Assembly: GCA_015296085.1 (NCBI GenBank)
Contig: DVDT01000100.1
Span: 1 to 64,000, forward strand
Origin: Trichormus sp. M33_DOE_039
GTDB lineage: Bacteria > Cyanobacteriota > Cyanobacteriia > Cyanobacteriales > Nostocaceae
Length of the DNA stretch: 64,000 nt
Reading direction: 5' to 3'
Below the pieces are notes generated by a model. It was not told where the DNA came from, did no database searches, and was given only the letters and a program-made list of their open reading frames with translations. The position numbers and the translations under genes were made by a program. Below, one piece after another: positions 54,726-63,758 of this stretch; position 1 is the stretch's first letter; each line of letters begins with the position of its first letter.

Positions 54726-55733
54726 ATGTCAGAGAAAAACGAAACACTGATACTTTTTTTAGCCAGTATTATACCCGTTGGTTTAGTTCTGGGTGGCTTA
54801 TGGTTTGTGTTTGGCAGAGGCTCATCAACTCCCATACAAATCACTAACCAGATCATTTCCCAATGTAACGTGCCGAACCTACCGGAAGGGACATTCAATT
54901 ACGGTGGTAGCACTACGTGGGCTACTATTCGGAGAGATGTAGACCCAGTATTACAAAAACTATGCCCTAAGTTTGTTTTTAGGTATGTTGACCCACCATC
55001 AGGAAACCCTGGCTCTGAAACTGGGATCAAAATGCTGATAGCGAATCAACTCAACTTTTCTCAGTCTTCGCGCTCTTTTAAGCCAGAAGAAAATCTGGCA
55101 GCTCAACAAAAAGGGTTTACGCTCAAAGAGATTCCAATTGCAATTGATGGCATTGCGATCGCTGTTAACCGCAACCTGAATATTCCTGGTTTAACGGTTG
55201 CCCAACTCAAAGACATCTACACTGGTAAAATTACGAACTGGCAACAGGTCGGGGGAGTTAATTTACCCATAACACCCCTGACCCGCCCCAAAGAAGCTGG
55301 TGGTACGGTAGAGTTTTTTATTGAGAACGTACTTGAGCAAAAAAGTTTTAGTAAAAATGTTCAATATATTGGCACAACTACTGAAGCACTCAGGAAATTA
55401 GACGCAATTCCCGGCAGCATTTACTACGCCTCCGCCCCAGAAGTAGTCCCTCAATGTACTGTTAAATCTCTACCCATCGGCAGGACAAGCACACAATTTA
55501 TACCCCCCTACAAAGAACCACAAGTCAACCCATCTGATTGTCCAGCCAAACTTAACCAATTAAATACTGAGATGTTCCGTAAGGGAGAATATCCCATTAC
55601 ACGTAATTTATTTGTAATTGTTAAACAAAACGGTCAAATAGACCAACAAGCAGGCGAAGCCTACGCTAATTGGCTCTTGTCATTGCAAGGTCAAGAACTG
55701 CTTGAGAAAACCGGATTTATCAGAATTAAGTAA
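54726..55733 (+). CDS. PstS-like substrate-binding protein with an N-terminal membrane anchor
   Basis: 335 residues. An N-terminal hydrophobic anchor (about 8-28, IPVGLVLGGLWFVFG) has no lipobox Cys. A type-II periplasmic binding domain follows with the PstS-like anion-contact pattern: NYGGSTTWATIRR (about 60), LNFSQSSRSFKPEE, IAVNRNLNIPGLTVAQLKDIY and TRPKEAGGTVEFF. No permease or ATPase genes follow. Located 26 bases after the membrane-bound kinase, it may be the sensor of that kinase rather than a transport protein, but this is inference. Confidence 0.88.
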   Translation: MSEKNETLILFLASIIPVGLVLGGLWFVFGRGSSTPIQITNQIISQCNVPNLPEGTFNYGGSTTWATIRRDVDPVLQKLCPKFVFRYVDPPSGNPGSETGIKMLIANQLNFSQSSRSFKPEENLAAQQKGFTLKEIPIAIDGIAIAVNRNLNIPGLTVAQLKDIYTGKITNWQQVGGVNLPITPLTRPKEAGGTVEFFIENVLEQKSFSKNVQYIGTTTEALRKLDAIPGSIYYASAPEVVPQCTVKSLPIGRTSTQFIPPYKEPQVNPSDCPAKLNQLNTEMFRKGEYPITRNLFVIVKQNGQIDQQAGEAYANWLLSLQGQELLEKTGFIRIK

Positions 55734-55845
55734 TACAAGTTGAAAATTTGCACTGAATTTTGTAGCTTGCTTTTCTTCTCTTTCAGAGACGCTACTGCGA
55801 ATAGAGGCGTAAAAGCCTATCCGTAGGGTATTTTGAATTGATATT

Positions 55846-55869
55846 CCCCTCTCCGCCGCCGGAAAGGGG
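55846..55869. terminator. Hairpin between the binding-protein gene and ndhJ
   Basis: CCCCT (55846-55850) pairs with AGGGG (55865-55869), with a second TCCG/CGGA stem inside it after a one-base mismatch. It lies between two convergent stops (55733 and 55931). No U-tract on the plus strand, so a bidirectional stem or a repeat. Confidence 0.5.
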
Positions 55870-55930
55870 TTAAAGATGAGATAAAAAATTCTCACAAGCT
55901 GACACTCAGCATTTAGGACTTCAGCACGGC

Positions 55931-56458
55931 CTAATAAGCATCTTGCAACTCGTAGAAATCAGGCGAAACGTAATCCTTTCGTAAAGGCCAGCCCACCCAA
56001 TCCTCTGGCATTAAAATTCGCTTCAAATTGGGGTGTCCTTCGTAGATAATGCCGAACATATCGTAGGATTCACGTTCCTGCCAATCTGCGGTTTTCCAAA
56101 TCCAGTAGACCGAAGGTACTCTAGGATTCTCACGGGGTAAAAACACCTTCACCCGTACTTCTTCAGGTTTGTCAGCGTTATCACCCACTTTGACTAAATG
56201 ATATACGCTGACTAAATCTTCCCCTGGGCCAAGGTCAATTCCCGATTGGAACTGAAGATAATTAAATCCATAAGCATAGAGAGCTGTAGCGATGGGTAGC
56301 AAGAAATCTGGCTCGACCTTAATGATTTCTACACCATTCTTGTCAGGGGCTAAAGACTCATGAGCAAAGCCATTGTCTGCCAACCAATGAGAAATGGGGC
56401 CGGCTTGGACTATAGCTTCTGCCTCGGTTGGTACTGGTTTTAGTTCTTCATCAGCCAC
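55931..56458 (-). CDS. ndhJ: NAD(P)H-quinone oxidoreductase subunit NdhJ
   Basis: 175 residues, homologous to the 30-kDa (NuoC) subunit of complex I. Signature [20 protein letters not shown] then [20 protein letters not shown] near the end. It belongs to the hydrophilic arm of NDH-1. Third gene of ndhC-ndhK-ndhJ; its start overlaps the ndhK stop by 8 bases, indicating translational coupling. The N-terminal part is the divergent portion usual in cyanobacteria. Confidence 0.95.
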   Translation of the reverse strand: MADEELKPVPTEAEAIVQAGPISHWLADNGFAHESLAPDKNGVEIIKVEPDFLLPIATALYAYGFNYLQFQSGIDLGPGEDLVSVYHLVKVGDNADKPEEVRVKVFLPRENPRVPSVYWIWKTADWQERESYDMFGIIYEGHPNLKRILMPEDWVGWPLRKDYVSPDFYELQDAY

Positions 56459-57188
56459 GTTCTTGTTCCTCCTTCTGTGTTTTTGCTGTCAACAGTGCGG
56501 GTGGAACAGGAAGTCCGATCGCTTCTGTCAATTCCTTAGGTGGGGTGAAGCGAGTTTCAGACTGCATATATTTACCAGTTAAAATTTCCGGCACTGGTTT
56601 CATACTATGCGTAGTGCTATAGAAACGGTGGGTTTGCTTAATTTGACCACGTTCCTGCATGGAATCGTTAGCAATCTTCTTCCGTAGCTTGATAATTGCG
56701 TCAATAATTGCTTCGGGACGGGGAGGACAACCAGGTAAGTACACATCCACAGGAATCAGTTTATCTACTCCCCGCACAGCCGTGGGGGAATCGACGCTAA
56801 ACATCCCACCTGTAATTGTGCAAGCCCCCATTGCAATTACATATTTTGGTTCGGGCATTTGTTCATAAAGACGCACCAATTGAGGGGCCATCTTCATGGT
56901 GATTGTCCCGGCTGTAATAATCAAGTCAGCTTGACGGGGACTCGAACGGGGAATTAATCCAAAGCGATCGAAGTCAAAACGTGAGCCAATTAAAGCTGCA
57001 AACTCAATAAAGCAGCAAGCTGTACCAAACAGCAAAGGCCACAGACTAGAAAGCCTAGCCCAGTTATAAAGGTCATCAACCGTTGTCAAAATCACGTTTT
57101 CTGACAAATCTTGAGTGACTGTCGGACGCTCAATTGGGTTGATGATTCGTTCTTTGTCCTGGGTGGTTAAATTAGAATTCAAGACCAT
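56451..57188 (-). CDS. ndhK: NAD(P)H-quinone oxidoreductase subunit NdhK
   Basis: 245 residues, the NuoB-like subunit carrying iron-sulfur cluster N2. The four ligand cysteines are visible: Cys58 and Cys59 ([13 protein letters not shown]), Cys123 ([13 protein letters not shown]) and Cys154 ([12 protein letters not shown]). The C-terminal 45 residues are the cyanobacterial extension. It overlaps ndhC by 10 bases and ndhJ by 8. Confidence 0.97.
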   Translation of the reverse strand: MVLNSNLTTQDKERIINPIERPTVTQDLSENVILTTVDDLYNWARLSSLWPLLFGTACCFIEFAALIGSRFDFDRFGLIPRSSPRQADLIITAGTITMKMAPQLVRLYEQMPEPKYVIAMGACTITGGMFSVDSPTAVRGVDKLIPVDVYLPGCPPRPEAIIDAIIKLRKKIANDSMQERGQIKQTHRFYSTTHSMKPVPEILTGKYMQSETRFTPPKELTEAIGLPVPPALLTAKTQKEEQERG

Positions 57189-57541
57189 TCCAAAGCTCCT
57201 TTACGCCATGCGTAAACTAGGGCAACTACAAGAATTGCAATGAAAATCAGTGCCTCAATGAACGCCAATAACCCTAAACGATGAAAAGCTACCGCCCAAG
57301 GATAAAGGAACACCGTTTCCACATCAAAGACAACAAAGACCAGTGCAAACATATAGTAGCGGATGTTGAACTGAATCCAAGCACCTCCGATGGGTTCCAT
57401 TCCTGATTCATAGGTGGTACGACGTTCCAGGCTATTACCCGTGGGTCTAAGGAGCTTGGACGCTGAAAGTGCTAAGGCAGGTACTAGGCTACAGATAATG
57501 AGAAAGCCTAGTAGGTACTCGTAACCGCTAAGGACAAACAC
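57179..57541 (-). CDS. ndhC: NAD(P)H-quinone oxidoreductase subunit NdhC
   Basis: 120 residues, NuoA-like. Three membrane segments and the conserved loop [20 protein letters not shown] followed by [19 protein letters not shown]. It is part of the membrane arm at the quinone site of NDH-1. First gene of ndhC-ndhK-ndhJ. The 334-base gap upstream, towards rubA, holds tandem repeats; the promoter must lie there. Confidence 0.96.
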   Translation of the reverse strand: MFVLSGYEYLLGFLIICSLVPALALSASKLLRPTGNSLERRTTYESGMEPIGGAWIQFNIRYYMFALVFVVFDVETVFLYPWAVAFHRLGLLAFIEALIFIAILVVALVYAWRKGALEWS

Positions 57542-57875
57542 AATGAATATCTACCGCTTATGGAGTATTTTCAGAGGGGGCTAGGGATTGGGGACTGGGG
57601 ACTAGGGACTGGGGGCAAAGATTTTTAGATTTTAGGATTAAATGCAGTCTAAAATCGCATCACTCAATGCCCAATACCCGATCCCTAATCCCCAATACCC
57701 AATCCCTAGAATTGCGTAACTTTCTTTTACATTATATCTGTTTAGTTTTTCTGAAATCTGGGAAACAGACGGATTTCAGGTATTTGATTCGTTTGTGAGA
57801 TTGATAGAAAAGTCTAACGAATATGTCATAATTTTTAACGTATATTTAATAATTCCTCTCTGCGAGACCTGAGTC
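57542..57875. repeat. Short tandem repeats between ndhC and rubA
   Basis: GGGGACTGGGGACTAGGGAC-type units (57577-57616) and, on the complementary theme, CCCAATACCCGATCCCTAATCC-type units (about 57666-57712). The two blocks are roughly inverted with respect to each other, so they could pair. The remaining AT-rich part (57713-57875) must carry the rubA promoter. No gene is visible. Confidence 0.7.
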
Positions 57876-58211
57876 ATGAGCGAACCAGCTGTTGAAACTA
57901 CAGTGTTAGACCGCTACGAGTGTCGCGCCTGCGGTTATGTTTACGAACCTGAAAAGGGTGACGATAAGCATGACATTGCTCCAGGGACACCTTTTGCAGA
58001 ATTGCCCGTCAATTGGCGTTGTCCTGTTTGTACGGCGAAAAAAGTTGCTTTTACCAATGTTGGCCCAGCAGGTACAGCATCTGGTTTCAAAGAAAACCTC
58101 GGTTATGGTCTGGGTGTCAATACTCTCAACCCTGGACAGAAAAATCTTTTAATTTTTGGGGCTTTGGCTTTGGCCTTTTTGTTTTTTATGAGTCTCTACG
58201 GCTTGCAGTAA
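57876..58211 (+). CDS. rubA: Membrane-anchored rubredoxin RubA
   Basis: 111 residues. The rubredoxin domain with Fe(Cys)4 ligands lies in ECRACGYVYEP and NWRCPVCTAKK (about Cys16, Cys19, Cys49, Cys52). A 30-residue linker and one C-terminal membrane helix (NLLIFGALALAFLFFMSLYG) follow. RubA is needed for photosystem assembly in cyanobacteria and plastids, and is regularly next to ycf48 and psbEFLJ as here (ycf48 starts 123 bases later). Confidence 0.97.
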   Translation: MSEPAVETTVLDRYECRACGYVYEPEKGDDKHDIAPGTPFAELPVNWRCPVCTAKKVAFTNVGPAGTASGFKENLGYGLGVNTLNPGQKNLLIFGALALAFLFFMSLYGLQ

Positions 58212-58334
58212 AGCAGGGTGTCACAGGCTAGTAACGCTTACTCACCACTTAATTCTGCTTGTAAAGCTTTTTACTAGATAGGTAAACCGTTTAGAGCGAT
58301 TTACACAAATTTAGAAACAAATAAAAAAAATCTC

Positions 58335-59366
58335 ATGCGATCAATGGTTATTGTGAAAAGTTGGCAGAAAATTTTTGCTTTGTTGGTGGTCGTCTTCTTG
58401 TGTATTGGTTGTAGTAAAGTTCCGTCTACTAGCTACAATCCTTGGGCAGTTATTTCTGTACCAACTGAGGCAAAACTATTAGATATTGCCTTTACTAACA
58501 ATCCTCAGCATGGTTTCCTTGTTGGTAGCAATGCCACTCTGTTAGAAACCAACGATGGTGGCAATACGTGGAAACCTCTGGAATTGGCTTTGGATGATGA
58601 TCGCTATCGGTTTGATTCAGTCAGTTTTGCAGGCCAAGAAGGTTGGATTGCTGGAGAGCCTTCTTTATTGCTACACACCACTGATGAGGGTCATTCTTGG
58701 TCACGTATTCCTCTGAGTTCTAAACTACCAGGTAATCCTATTTCTATTCATGCTTTGGCTGAGAATACAGCTGAAATGGCTACTGATGTCGGAGCAATAT
58801 ACAAAACTACCGACGGTGGCAAAAACTGGAAAGCTCAAGTAGAAGCAGCAGTAGGGGTAGTACGTAACTTAGAACGTTCTGCTGATGGCAAATATGTAGC
58901 AGTTTCTGCTAAAGGTAGCTTCTACTCTACTTGGGAACCAGGACAAAATGCTTGGGTTCCTCATAACCGCAATAGTTCCCGACGTGTAGAAAATATGGGA
59001 TTCTCAGAAGATGGCCGGTTGTGGTTACTAGCAAGAGGTGGCCAAGTCCAGTTTAGCGATCCAACTCAACCAGAAGCATGGCAAGAAGCTCAAAGTCCTG
59101 AATTGTCCACTAGTTGGGGTTTATTGGATTTGGCTTATCGTACACCTGATGAAATTTGGATTGGTGGTGGTAGCGGTAACTTATTGCTGAGTACCGATGG
59201 AGGCAAAACTTGGGAAAAAGACCGGGATGTAGAAGAAGTTGCAGCTAATTTGTACAAGATCGTCTTCTTGCGCCCAGAGCAAGGATTTATCATTGGCGAT
59301 CGCGGCGTATTACTCAAATATCAACCTGATGGGGCTAAATCTGCCAAAACAGCAGCAGCAGCTTAA
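58335..59366 (+). CDS. ycf48: Photosystem II assembly factor Ycf48 (HCF136 homologue)
   Basis: 343 residues. A lipoprotein-type signal ends in VVVFLCIGCS (Cys about 26), so it is lipid-anchored on the lumen side. A seven-bladed propeller follows with repeated ETNDGGNTWKPL, TTDEGHSWSRIP, TTDGGKNWKAQ and STDGGKTWEKD signatures. The protein binds precursor D1 and assists PSII assembly and repair. ATG at 58335; the ATG at 58344 is also possible. Precedes psbE by 119 bases in the usual order. Confidence 0.97.
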   Translation: MRSMVIVKSWQKIFALLVVVFLCIGCSKVPSTSYNPWAVISVPTEAKLLDIAFTNNPQHGFLVGSNATLLETNDGGNTWKPLELALDDDRYRFDSVSFAGQEGWIAGEPSLLLHTTDEGHSWSRIPLSSKLPGNPISIHALAENTAEMATDVGAIYKTTDGGKNWKAQVEAAVGVVRNLERSADGKYVAVSAKGSFYSTWEPGQNAWVPHNRNSSRRVENMGFSEDGRLWLLARGGQVQFSDPTQPEAWQEAQSPELSTSWGLLDLAYRTPDEIWIGGGSGNLLLSTDGGKTWEKDRDVEEVAANLYKIVFLRPEQGFIIGDRGVLLKYQPDGAKSAKTAAAA

Positions 59367-59485
59367 TGATAATCTAGGTTTTCAGTATCTTTCGGTTTTA
59401 TGAGAAGCAAGTTGCAACTTGTAACTCTTTCTAAACTTTGTAGGATAATAAACTCAATAACATCTTCGTGAAGGTAGGGATCTAA

Positions 59486-59731
59486 ATGTCAGGGACTACT
59501 GGAGAACGTCCGTTTTCTGATATTGTCACCAGTATTCGTTACTGGGTAATCCACAGTATCACCATTCCAGCACTATTCATTGCTGGTTGGTTATTTGTCA
59601 GCACCGGCCTGGCTTATGACGTGTTTGGTACTCCTCGTCCCGATGAGTATTACACACAAACAAGGCAAGAACTGCCAATTGTGAATAATCGTTTTGAAGC
59701 AAAAAAACAAGTTGAACAATTTATTAAGTAG
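59486..59731 (+). CDS. psbE: Cytochrome b559 alpha subunit PsbE
   Basis: 81 residues, one membrane segment, haem ligand His23 in [11 protein letters not shown]. Cytochrome b559 is a core subunit of photosystem II, forming a haem bridge with PsbF. Lumenal C-terminal domain with [12 protein letters not shown] is intact. First of the psbEFLJ operon. Confidence 0.98.
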   Translation: MSGTTGERPFSDIVTSIRYWVIHSITIPALFIAGWLFVSTGLAYDVFGTPRPDEYYTQTRQELPIVNNRFEAKKQVEQFIK

Positions 59732-59740
59732 TTTGCAATC

Positions 59741-59878
59741 ATGACTAGCGGCAATAACATCAACCAACCAGTTACCTATCCTATTTTTACGGTGAGATGG
59801 CTGGCAGTACACACATTAGCTGTGCCTACCGTATTCTTTTTGGGTGCGATCGCCTCAATGCAGTTTATTCAACGCTAG
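59741..59878 (+). CDS. psbF: Cytochrome b559 beta subunit PsbF
   Basis: 45 residues from ATG 59741, 9 bases after the psbE stop. One membrane helix with the second haem ligand His24 in [15 protein letters not shown]. The protein ends FIQR, the usual family end. A short gene read directly from the bases. Confidence 0.97.
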   Translation: MTSGNNINQPVTYPIFTVRWLAVHTLAVPTVFFLGAIASMQFIQR

Positions 59879-59898
59879 TTAACCACTAGGAGTTAATC

Positions 59899-60018
59899 AT
59901 GGAAAGAACGCCCAACCCTAATAATCAACCGGTAGAACTAAACCGGACTTCTTTGTACCTAGGACTACTACTAATTTTCGTTCTAGGGATTCTATTCTCC
60001 AGTTACTTCTTTAACTAA
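59899..60018 (+). CDS. psbL: Photosystem II protein PsbL
   Basis: 39 residues: [20 protein letters not shown] then one membrane helix ending SSYFFN. It stabilises the PSII dimer and quinone site. Starts 20 bases after psbF, with AGGAG (59888-59892) 6 bases before the ATG. Confidence 0.97.
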   Translation: MERTPNPNNQPVELNRTSLYLGLLLIFVLGILFSSYFFN

Positions 60019-60090
60019 CTGGAACTTCTTGTTTTGAATCTAGGTTAATTTGACCTGTATTGACTTTTTATTAAGAGAGGAGCAAAACCT

Positions 60091-60213
60091 GTGTCTGCTG
60101 GAACTGGGAGAATTCCCCTGTGGGTCGTCGCTACGATCGCAGGATTAGGTGTAATTACTGTTGTAGGTATTTTCTTTTATGGGGCCTACGCTGGACTTGG
60201 TTCTTCAATGTAG
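60091..60213 (+). CDS. psbJ: Photosystem II protein PsbJ
   Basis: 40 residues with a GTG start: [20 protein letters not shown], one membrane helix, ending YAGLGSSM. It is at the PSII quinone exchange channel. GAGAGGAG lies 7 bases before the GTG. Seventy-two bases after psbL; last gene of the operon, closed by the terminator at 60269-60296. Confidence 0.96.
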   Translation: MSAGTGRIPLWVVATIAGLGVITVVGIFFYGAYAGLGSSM

Positions 60214-60268
60214 ATTGCGAAGATTAAACCAATTCATCTAGCAGTTGTTTAAAAAACATCATTACAAA

Positions 60269-60296
60269 ACCGCCTATCTTCAAAAAGACAGGCGGT
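60269..60296 (+). terminator. Terminator of the psbEFLJ operon
   Basis: ACCGCCT (60269-60275) pairs with AGGCGGT (60290-60296), with an inner TCTT/AAGA stem offset by one mismatch, followed by ATTTTAAT. It lies 55 bases after the psbJ stop. Confidence 0.8.
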
Positions 60297-60450
60297 ATTT
60301 TAATGACTGATTAGTTAAACAATCAAGTTAATTGAAAATTAATCACGGGTAAAAATCAATCAACTTTGGATTTTGGATTGGCAATTTTAGATGAATACTG
60401 CCAATAATAGGAGCTTATAGGTTGCTTTTAGGACAGGATTAGCAAAAAAA

Positions 60451-60481
60451 TCCCAAATCCCAAATCCCAAATCCCAAATCT
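60451..60481. repeat. Tandem CCCAAAT heptamer
   Basis: About four consecutive copies of TCCCAAA/CCCAAAT in the gap between psbJ and psaI (60214-60512). A classical cyanobacterial heptamer repeat; no gene here. Confidence 0.85.
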
Positions 60482-60512
60482 AAAATTGACTAACCCGTTA
60501 CTAATTAGTCAA

Positions 60513-60623
60513 TTAACCAATATCATCGCGTTCAATGTACAAGAACATAAACGCCATTGTTGCGGCTGAAAAAACTAATCCAGTCAGAGGAACAAAGATA
60601 GAGGGCAAAAATGAAGCTGCCAT
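60513..60623 (-). CDS. psaI: Photosystem I subunit VIII PsaI
   Basis: 36 residues from ATG at 60623 to TAA at 60513: [20 protein letters not shown], then a membrane helix and [10 protein letters not shown]. The AASFLPxIFxP opening and FLYIE ending match PsaI, which binds PsaL and stabilises the PSI trimer/tetramer. A short gene found by reading the minus strand. It is convergent with psbEFLJ, with the terminator and repeats between. Confidence 0.85.
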   Translation of the reverse strand: MAASFLPSIFVPLTGLVFSAATMAFMFLYIERDDIG

Positions 60624-60734
60624 AGTAAATAGTCCTGTCAAATTACACTACAATTCAAGACGAGCTTACTGCAAATTTAACCGGATTTTTTTAAATTCTA
60701 AAGATTTTTAACACAGAGTTTCTGCCAAGATTGG

Positions 60735-63278
60735 TCACAAACCGAGTAATTCGTCTAGTGGTAAATCTCGTAAATCTGGGGGAATTACCGTCCTCAACAC
60801 CGTAGCTTTGTGACTTTCTTGCTGAGTAGCTCTGTTGAGAGCGATCGCTTCTATGCGAATTTCTAAGCAGCCAAAAGGAATATTCAAGGGTATCATCACT
60901 TCCATTCCCCCAGAGGAATTAGGTAGCAACTCTGTCAGCAAGTGAGGTCCATCCAGCAACCAGCGAGTTTGACAGTCTTCCACCCATAGCTTCATCACAA
61001 CTTGTGGTGGGACTTTAGGTAGTTCCACTCTTACTCTGATAGAATTGCCAGCGATCAACTCGCCTTCAGGTACGTATAGTTGTGGGATGGGCAAAGGTTC
61101 TATGAGTTCTTCACTTAAGGATGTAAATATAGATAAGCTGGAAACTGATTGATTCTCTATTTGAGAAACAGAGCTTTTACTCAAATTAACCTCTTTCTCA
61201 ACAACAATATCATCTACAACAATTTCTTGGTCAATCCAAGTTAGAGGTGTCTCGATAGCTTCTATAGCTTCTACTGTTAGTAATTCTGGTAAATACACTA
61301 AATCGGTAGATTCTGACTCATCTGTTGAATTCTCTAACTGCTCTATGGTGAAAGTATCTGTGGGGTTAACTTCAGGTGCAACATCTGCACTCATTACCGA
61401 TATCACAGTTTCATGATCAAGAGAATGGGCAGGTAGTTCATCAGGTGTAATTTGCTGATCTAGCACATCTTGATCTAGAGATGGTGGTTCTATCGTTTCA
61501 GGTAGGGAGTAACCTTGGCTTTGCATCCACTTTCTGATCAAAGGTGATGAATAAGAAATGGCTATTTCAGGTGTATTTTGGATCAAATCATCACTTAATT
61601 CTGATAAGGATGAAGTTTCTGGTTCAGGATGAGCATTAGTTACTAATGCTGATGTCTCTAATAATTCAACTGTATACTCGGTATTATCATTAACATTTTC
61701 TTGAGTATTCTCTGCTATGTTTAAATCTATTGGTGTTAAATTATCAGATGTTGGAATATTTGATATATCAGCAATTTCGTTATTTTCTTCTGCACTTTCA
61801 GTAGTAGAATCTTGCAGACGTTTTAGGTAAGGAAAACTACTACTAATTAACCGCGAGTGCCGATTTTTAATCAACAGCAGATCCAAGTTAATGGGAGCAG
61901 GAGTCATGGGAACTGTAATTTCATCCTGTGTGATTGTAGGGTTTTCTAGAGCAGATTCCATTACTGTGTCATGACTGGTGACGGACTGCATTCCATTTAA
62001 GGCGATCGCATCAGTGGGATGCTCAGGTAATTTTGGTAATTGTAATCCACGAGAATCAGCAGCCTTTTTGATGGTTAGCGATGTAACTGACTCTGGTAGA
62101 GGTGTATTTGGTACTGGATAGCTAACTAGAGATTGTTCTATGGGTGAAGTTTTCACCAAATTGAACAGTTCCAAATTCAGGCTGATCGATGGTTCAGGTG
62201 TAGGTACGGGTAAAGTGTTAGCCTCAGAAATAGATGGGGTAGTACTAACACCCAGTAATTGGGTAACATCTGCCGTAATCGTGAAAGACTGACTAGCTAA
62301 TACAATGATCTCGCCACCATCTGCCAGAGAGCCATACAAACTGATATCCGCTAATATTAACTTTGATTCACACTCAGCCGGGATATCAATTGCAGAACGC
62401 AACGTAAAAGGTAGTAATTGATCTGTCAAGGATTGGCGAATTTGGGTCAACACCTCCAAGCTTTGGGGCGATCGCAATTCAATCCTTAGTTCTAAATCAT
62501 AAAAATGATCTGAGAATGAGTTTTGATTGGTGTGGTAATTTTCTGGTAACTCCACACGTCCGTGAACGGTCAGTACGTGTCCCCAACGAGTCACGTAAGT
62601 TTCCCGATCTAAAGTCAGCACTAAAGGACATTTCGGCTGCTCTAAGGGAGAATTCTCATGTTTGACCTCTCCTACTAAAGGGTCAGAAGATGGTAATGCT
62701 AAATCGATTAAATTTTGTAAAATCTGCTCGGCTGTTTCGCCTTTAACCCAAACAGGGCTAACAGGTTCATCCATCAATGCTTCCTGGTCAACGCCCGTGG
62801 CTAAAAATTGGCTCTGGTTGCCAATTGCTAGTTTTGTGAACCCATTAGATTCTGAACCGATATCAGCTAAAGACTGAGAATCATGAACTGATCCTGCTGG
62901 CTCTGGACGAACATCTGGCTTATAGACTTCCTCAGACAATACCTGTAAATAAACACCATATTGCCAGGATTGACCTAACATATCCGACATCAAGTCCCCA
63001 AAACAGCGCAACTCCCAAATCCCAGGTTTGAGGTAAGTAAAAGGAATCACAGCCATCAAGCCGTCCGCGTTAGTGTGCCGCAACCGCTTCTGAACGCGTC
63101 GTTTAGGCGGTGTTTCCTGACGTGAAAAGTAAGTAACGCGGACTTCTACATCTGTATTAGGAAGTTGTGATAGAGCCAGAACTCTATACCGACCTTCCGT
63201 TATTTCTGTGCTTGGCGATTCGAGAGCTTGCCAGGAGCGATCGCCCTGTTTCTGAATCAGAAATTGCCAGTTTTCCAT
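60735..63278 (-). CDS. Large cyanobacterial protein of unknown function with acidic low-complexity middle
   Basis: About 847 residues. An N-terminal part (about 1-125) is beta-rich, with VRVTYFSRQ, LKPGIWELRCFGD and YGVYLQVLSEE, and looks Ig-like. A second similar beta module lies near 215-340 (LTLDRETYVTRWGHVLTVHG). A long acidic Ser/Thr/Glu/Ile stretch follows (about 350-720), and a final Ig-like module (IPQLYVPEGELIAGNSIRVR, then PFGCLEIRIEAIAL) closes it. No signal peptide or membrane segment is clear. I chose the ATG at 63278 over one at 63299. Function unknown. Confidence 0.8.
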   Translation of the reverse strand: MENWQFLIQKQGDRSWQALESPSTEITEGRYRVLALSQLPNTDVEVRVTYFSRQETPPKRRVQKRLRHTNADGLMAVIPFTYLKPGIWELRCFGDLMSDMLGQSWQYGVYLQVLSEEVYKPDVRPEPAGSVHDSQSLADIGSESNGFTKLAIGNQSQFLATGVDQEALMDEPVSPVWVKGETAEQILQNLIDLALPSSDPLVGEVKHENSPLEQPKCPLVLTLDRETYVTRWGHVLTVHGRVELPENYHTNQNSFSDHFYDLELRIELRSPQSLEVLTQIRQSLTDQLLPFTLRSAIDIPAECESKLILADISLYGSLADGGEIIVLASQSFTITADVTQLLGVSTTPSISEANTLPVPTPEPSISLNLELFNLVKTSPIEQSLVSYPVPNTPLPESVTSLTIKKAADSRGLQLPKLPEHPTDAIALNGMQSVTSHDTVMESALENPTITQDEITVPMTPAPINLDLLLIKNRHSRLISSSFPYLKRLQDSTTESAEENNEIADISNIPTSDNLTPIDLNIAENTQENVNDNTEYTVELLETSALVTNAHPEPETSSLSELSDDLIQNTPEIAISYSSPLIRKWMQSQGYSLPETIEPPSLDQDVLDQQITPDELPAHSLDHETVISVMSADVAPEVNPTDTFTIEQLENSTDESESTDLVYLPELLTVEAIEAIETPLTWIDQEIVVDDIVVEKEVNLSKSSVSQIENQSVSSLSIFTSLSEELIEPLPIPQLYVPEGELIAGNSIRVRVELPKVPPQVVMKLWVEDCQTRWLLDGPHLLTELLPNSSGGMEVMIPLNIPFGCLEIRIEAIALNRATQQESHKATVLRTVIPPDLRDLPLDELLGL

Positions 63279-63299
63279 TTTACGTGATACCCAGACCAA

Positions 63300-63758
63300 A
63301 GAGCAGCTGAGAAATTTTTTGCATTATATTGCTAGCAAGTTTACCTCAGCAATCTCTAATTGCATAACTGAAATGCAATTTTTTGGTTCAGATAGTAATA
63401 GTATTTGATAAATAATTTAATACTAAGTTGTATTTTAAAAATATTTAGCAACAAGAAAAGAAAAGTCTTTGATCTTGTACAAACAATGTATGTAATTTTT
63501 GTTACCGTATTACTTGGCTTAAGTGATAACTGCATCTACAAGATGTCTACACATAGGCAGCAAGGTACTAGAGAAAATGATGTGTTATTTTAATCGCAAA
63601 AGTTTAGTATTGCTATTTGTAAGTATAAATCTGCATAAACAAGACTTTGAGCTATTTGAAGCAGTCGAAAATCATCAGGATTGAGTATACTTAGCCAATC
63701 CCGATTTATACCAAAATATACTTACAGTTGATTCAATCCTTGAGATTAGCTCAAAGCA
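63300..63758. other. 459-base AT-rich gap with no supported gene
   Basis: A 62-codon rightward frame (63405-63593) has an AT-driven composition and no ribosome-binding site, so I do not call it. No strong hairpin or repeat is seen. Confidence 0.45.

Noticed and set aside
63405-63593. Rightward 62-codon frame near the right end
   Set aside because: AT-rich chance frame; no ribosome-binding site and no conserved-looking segment.
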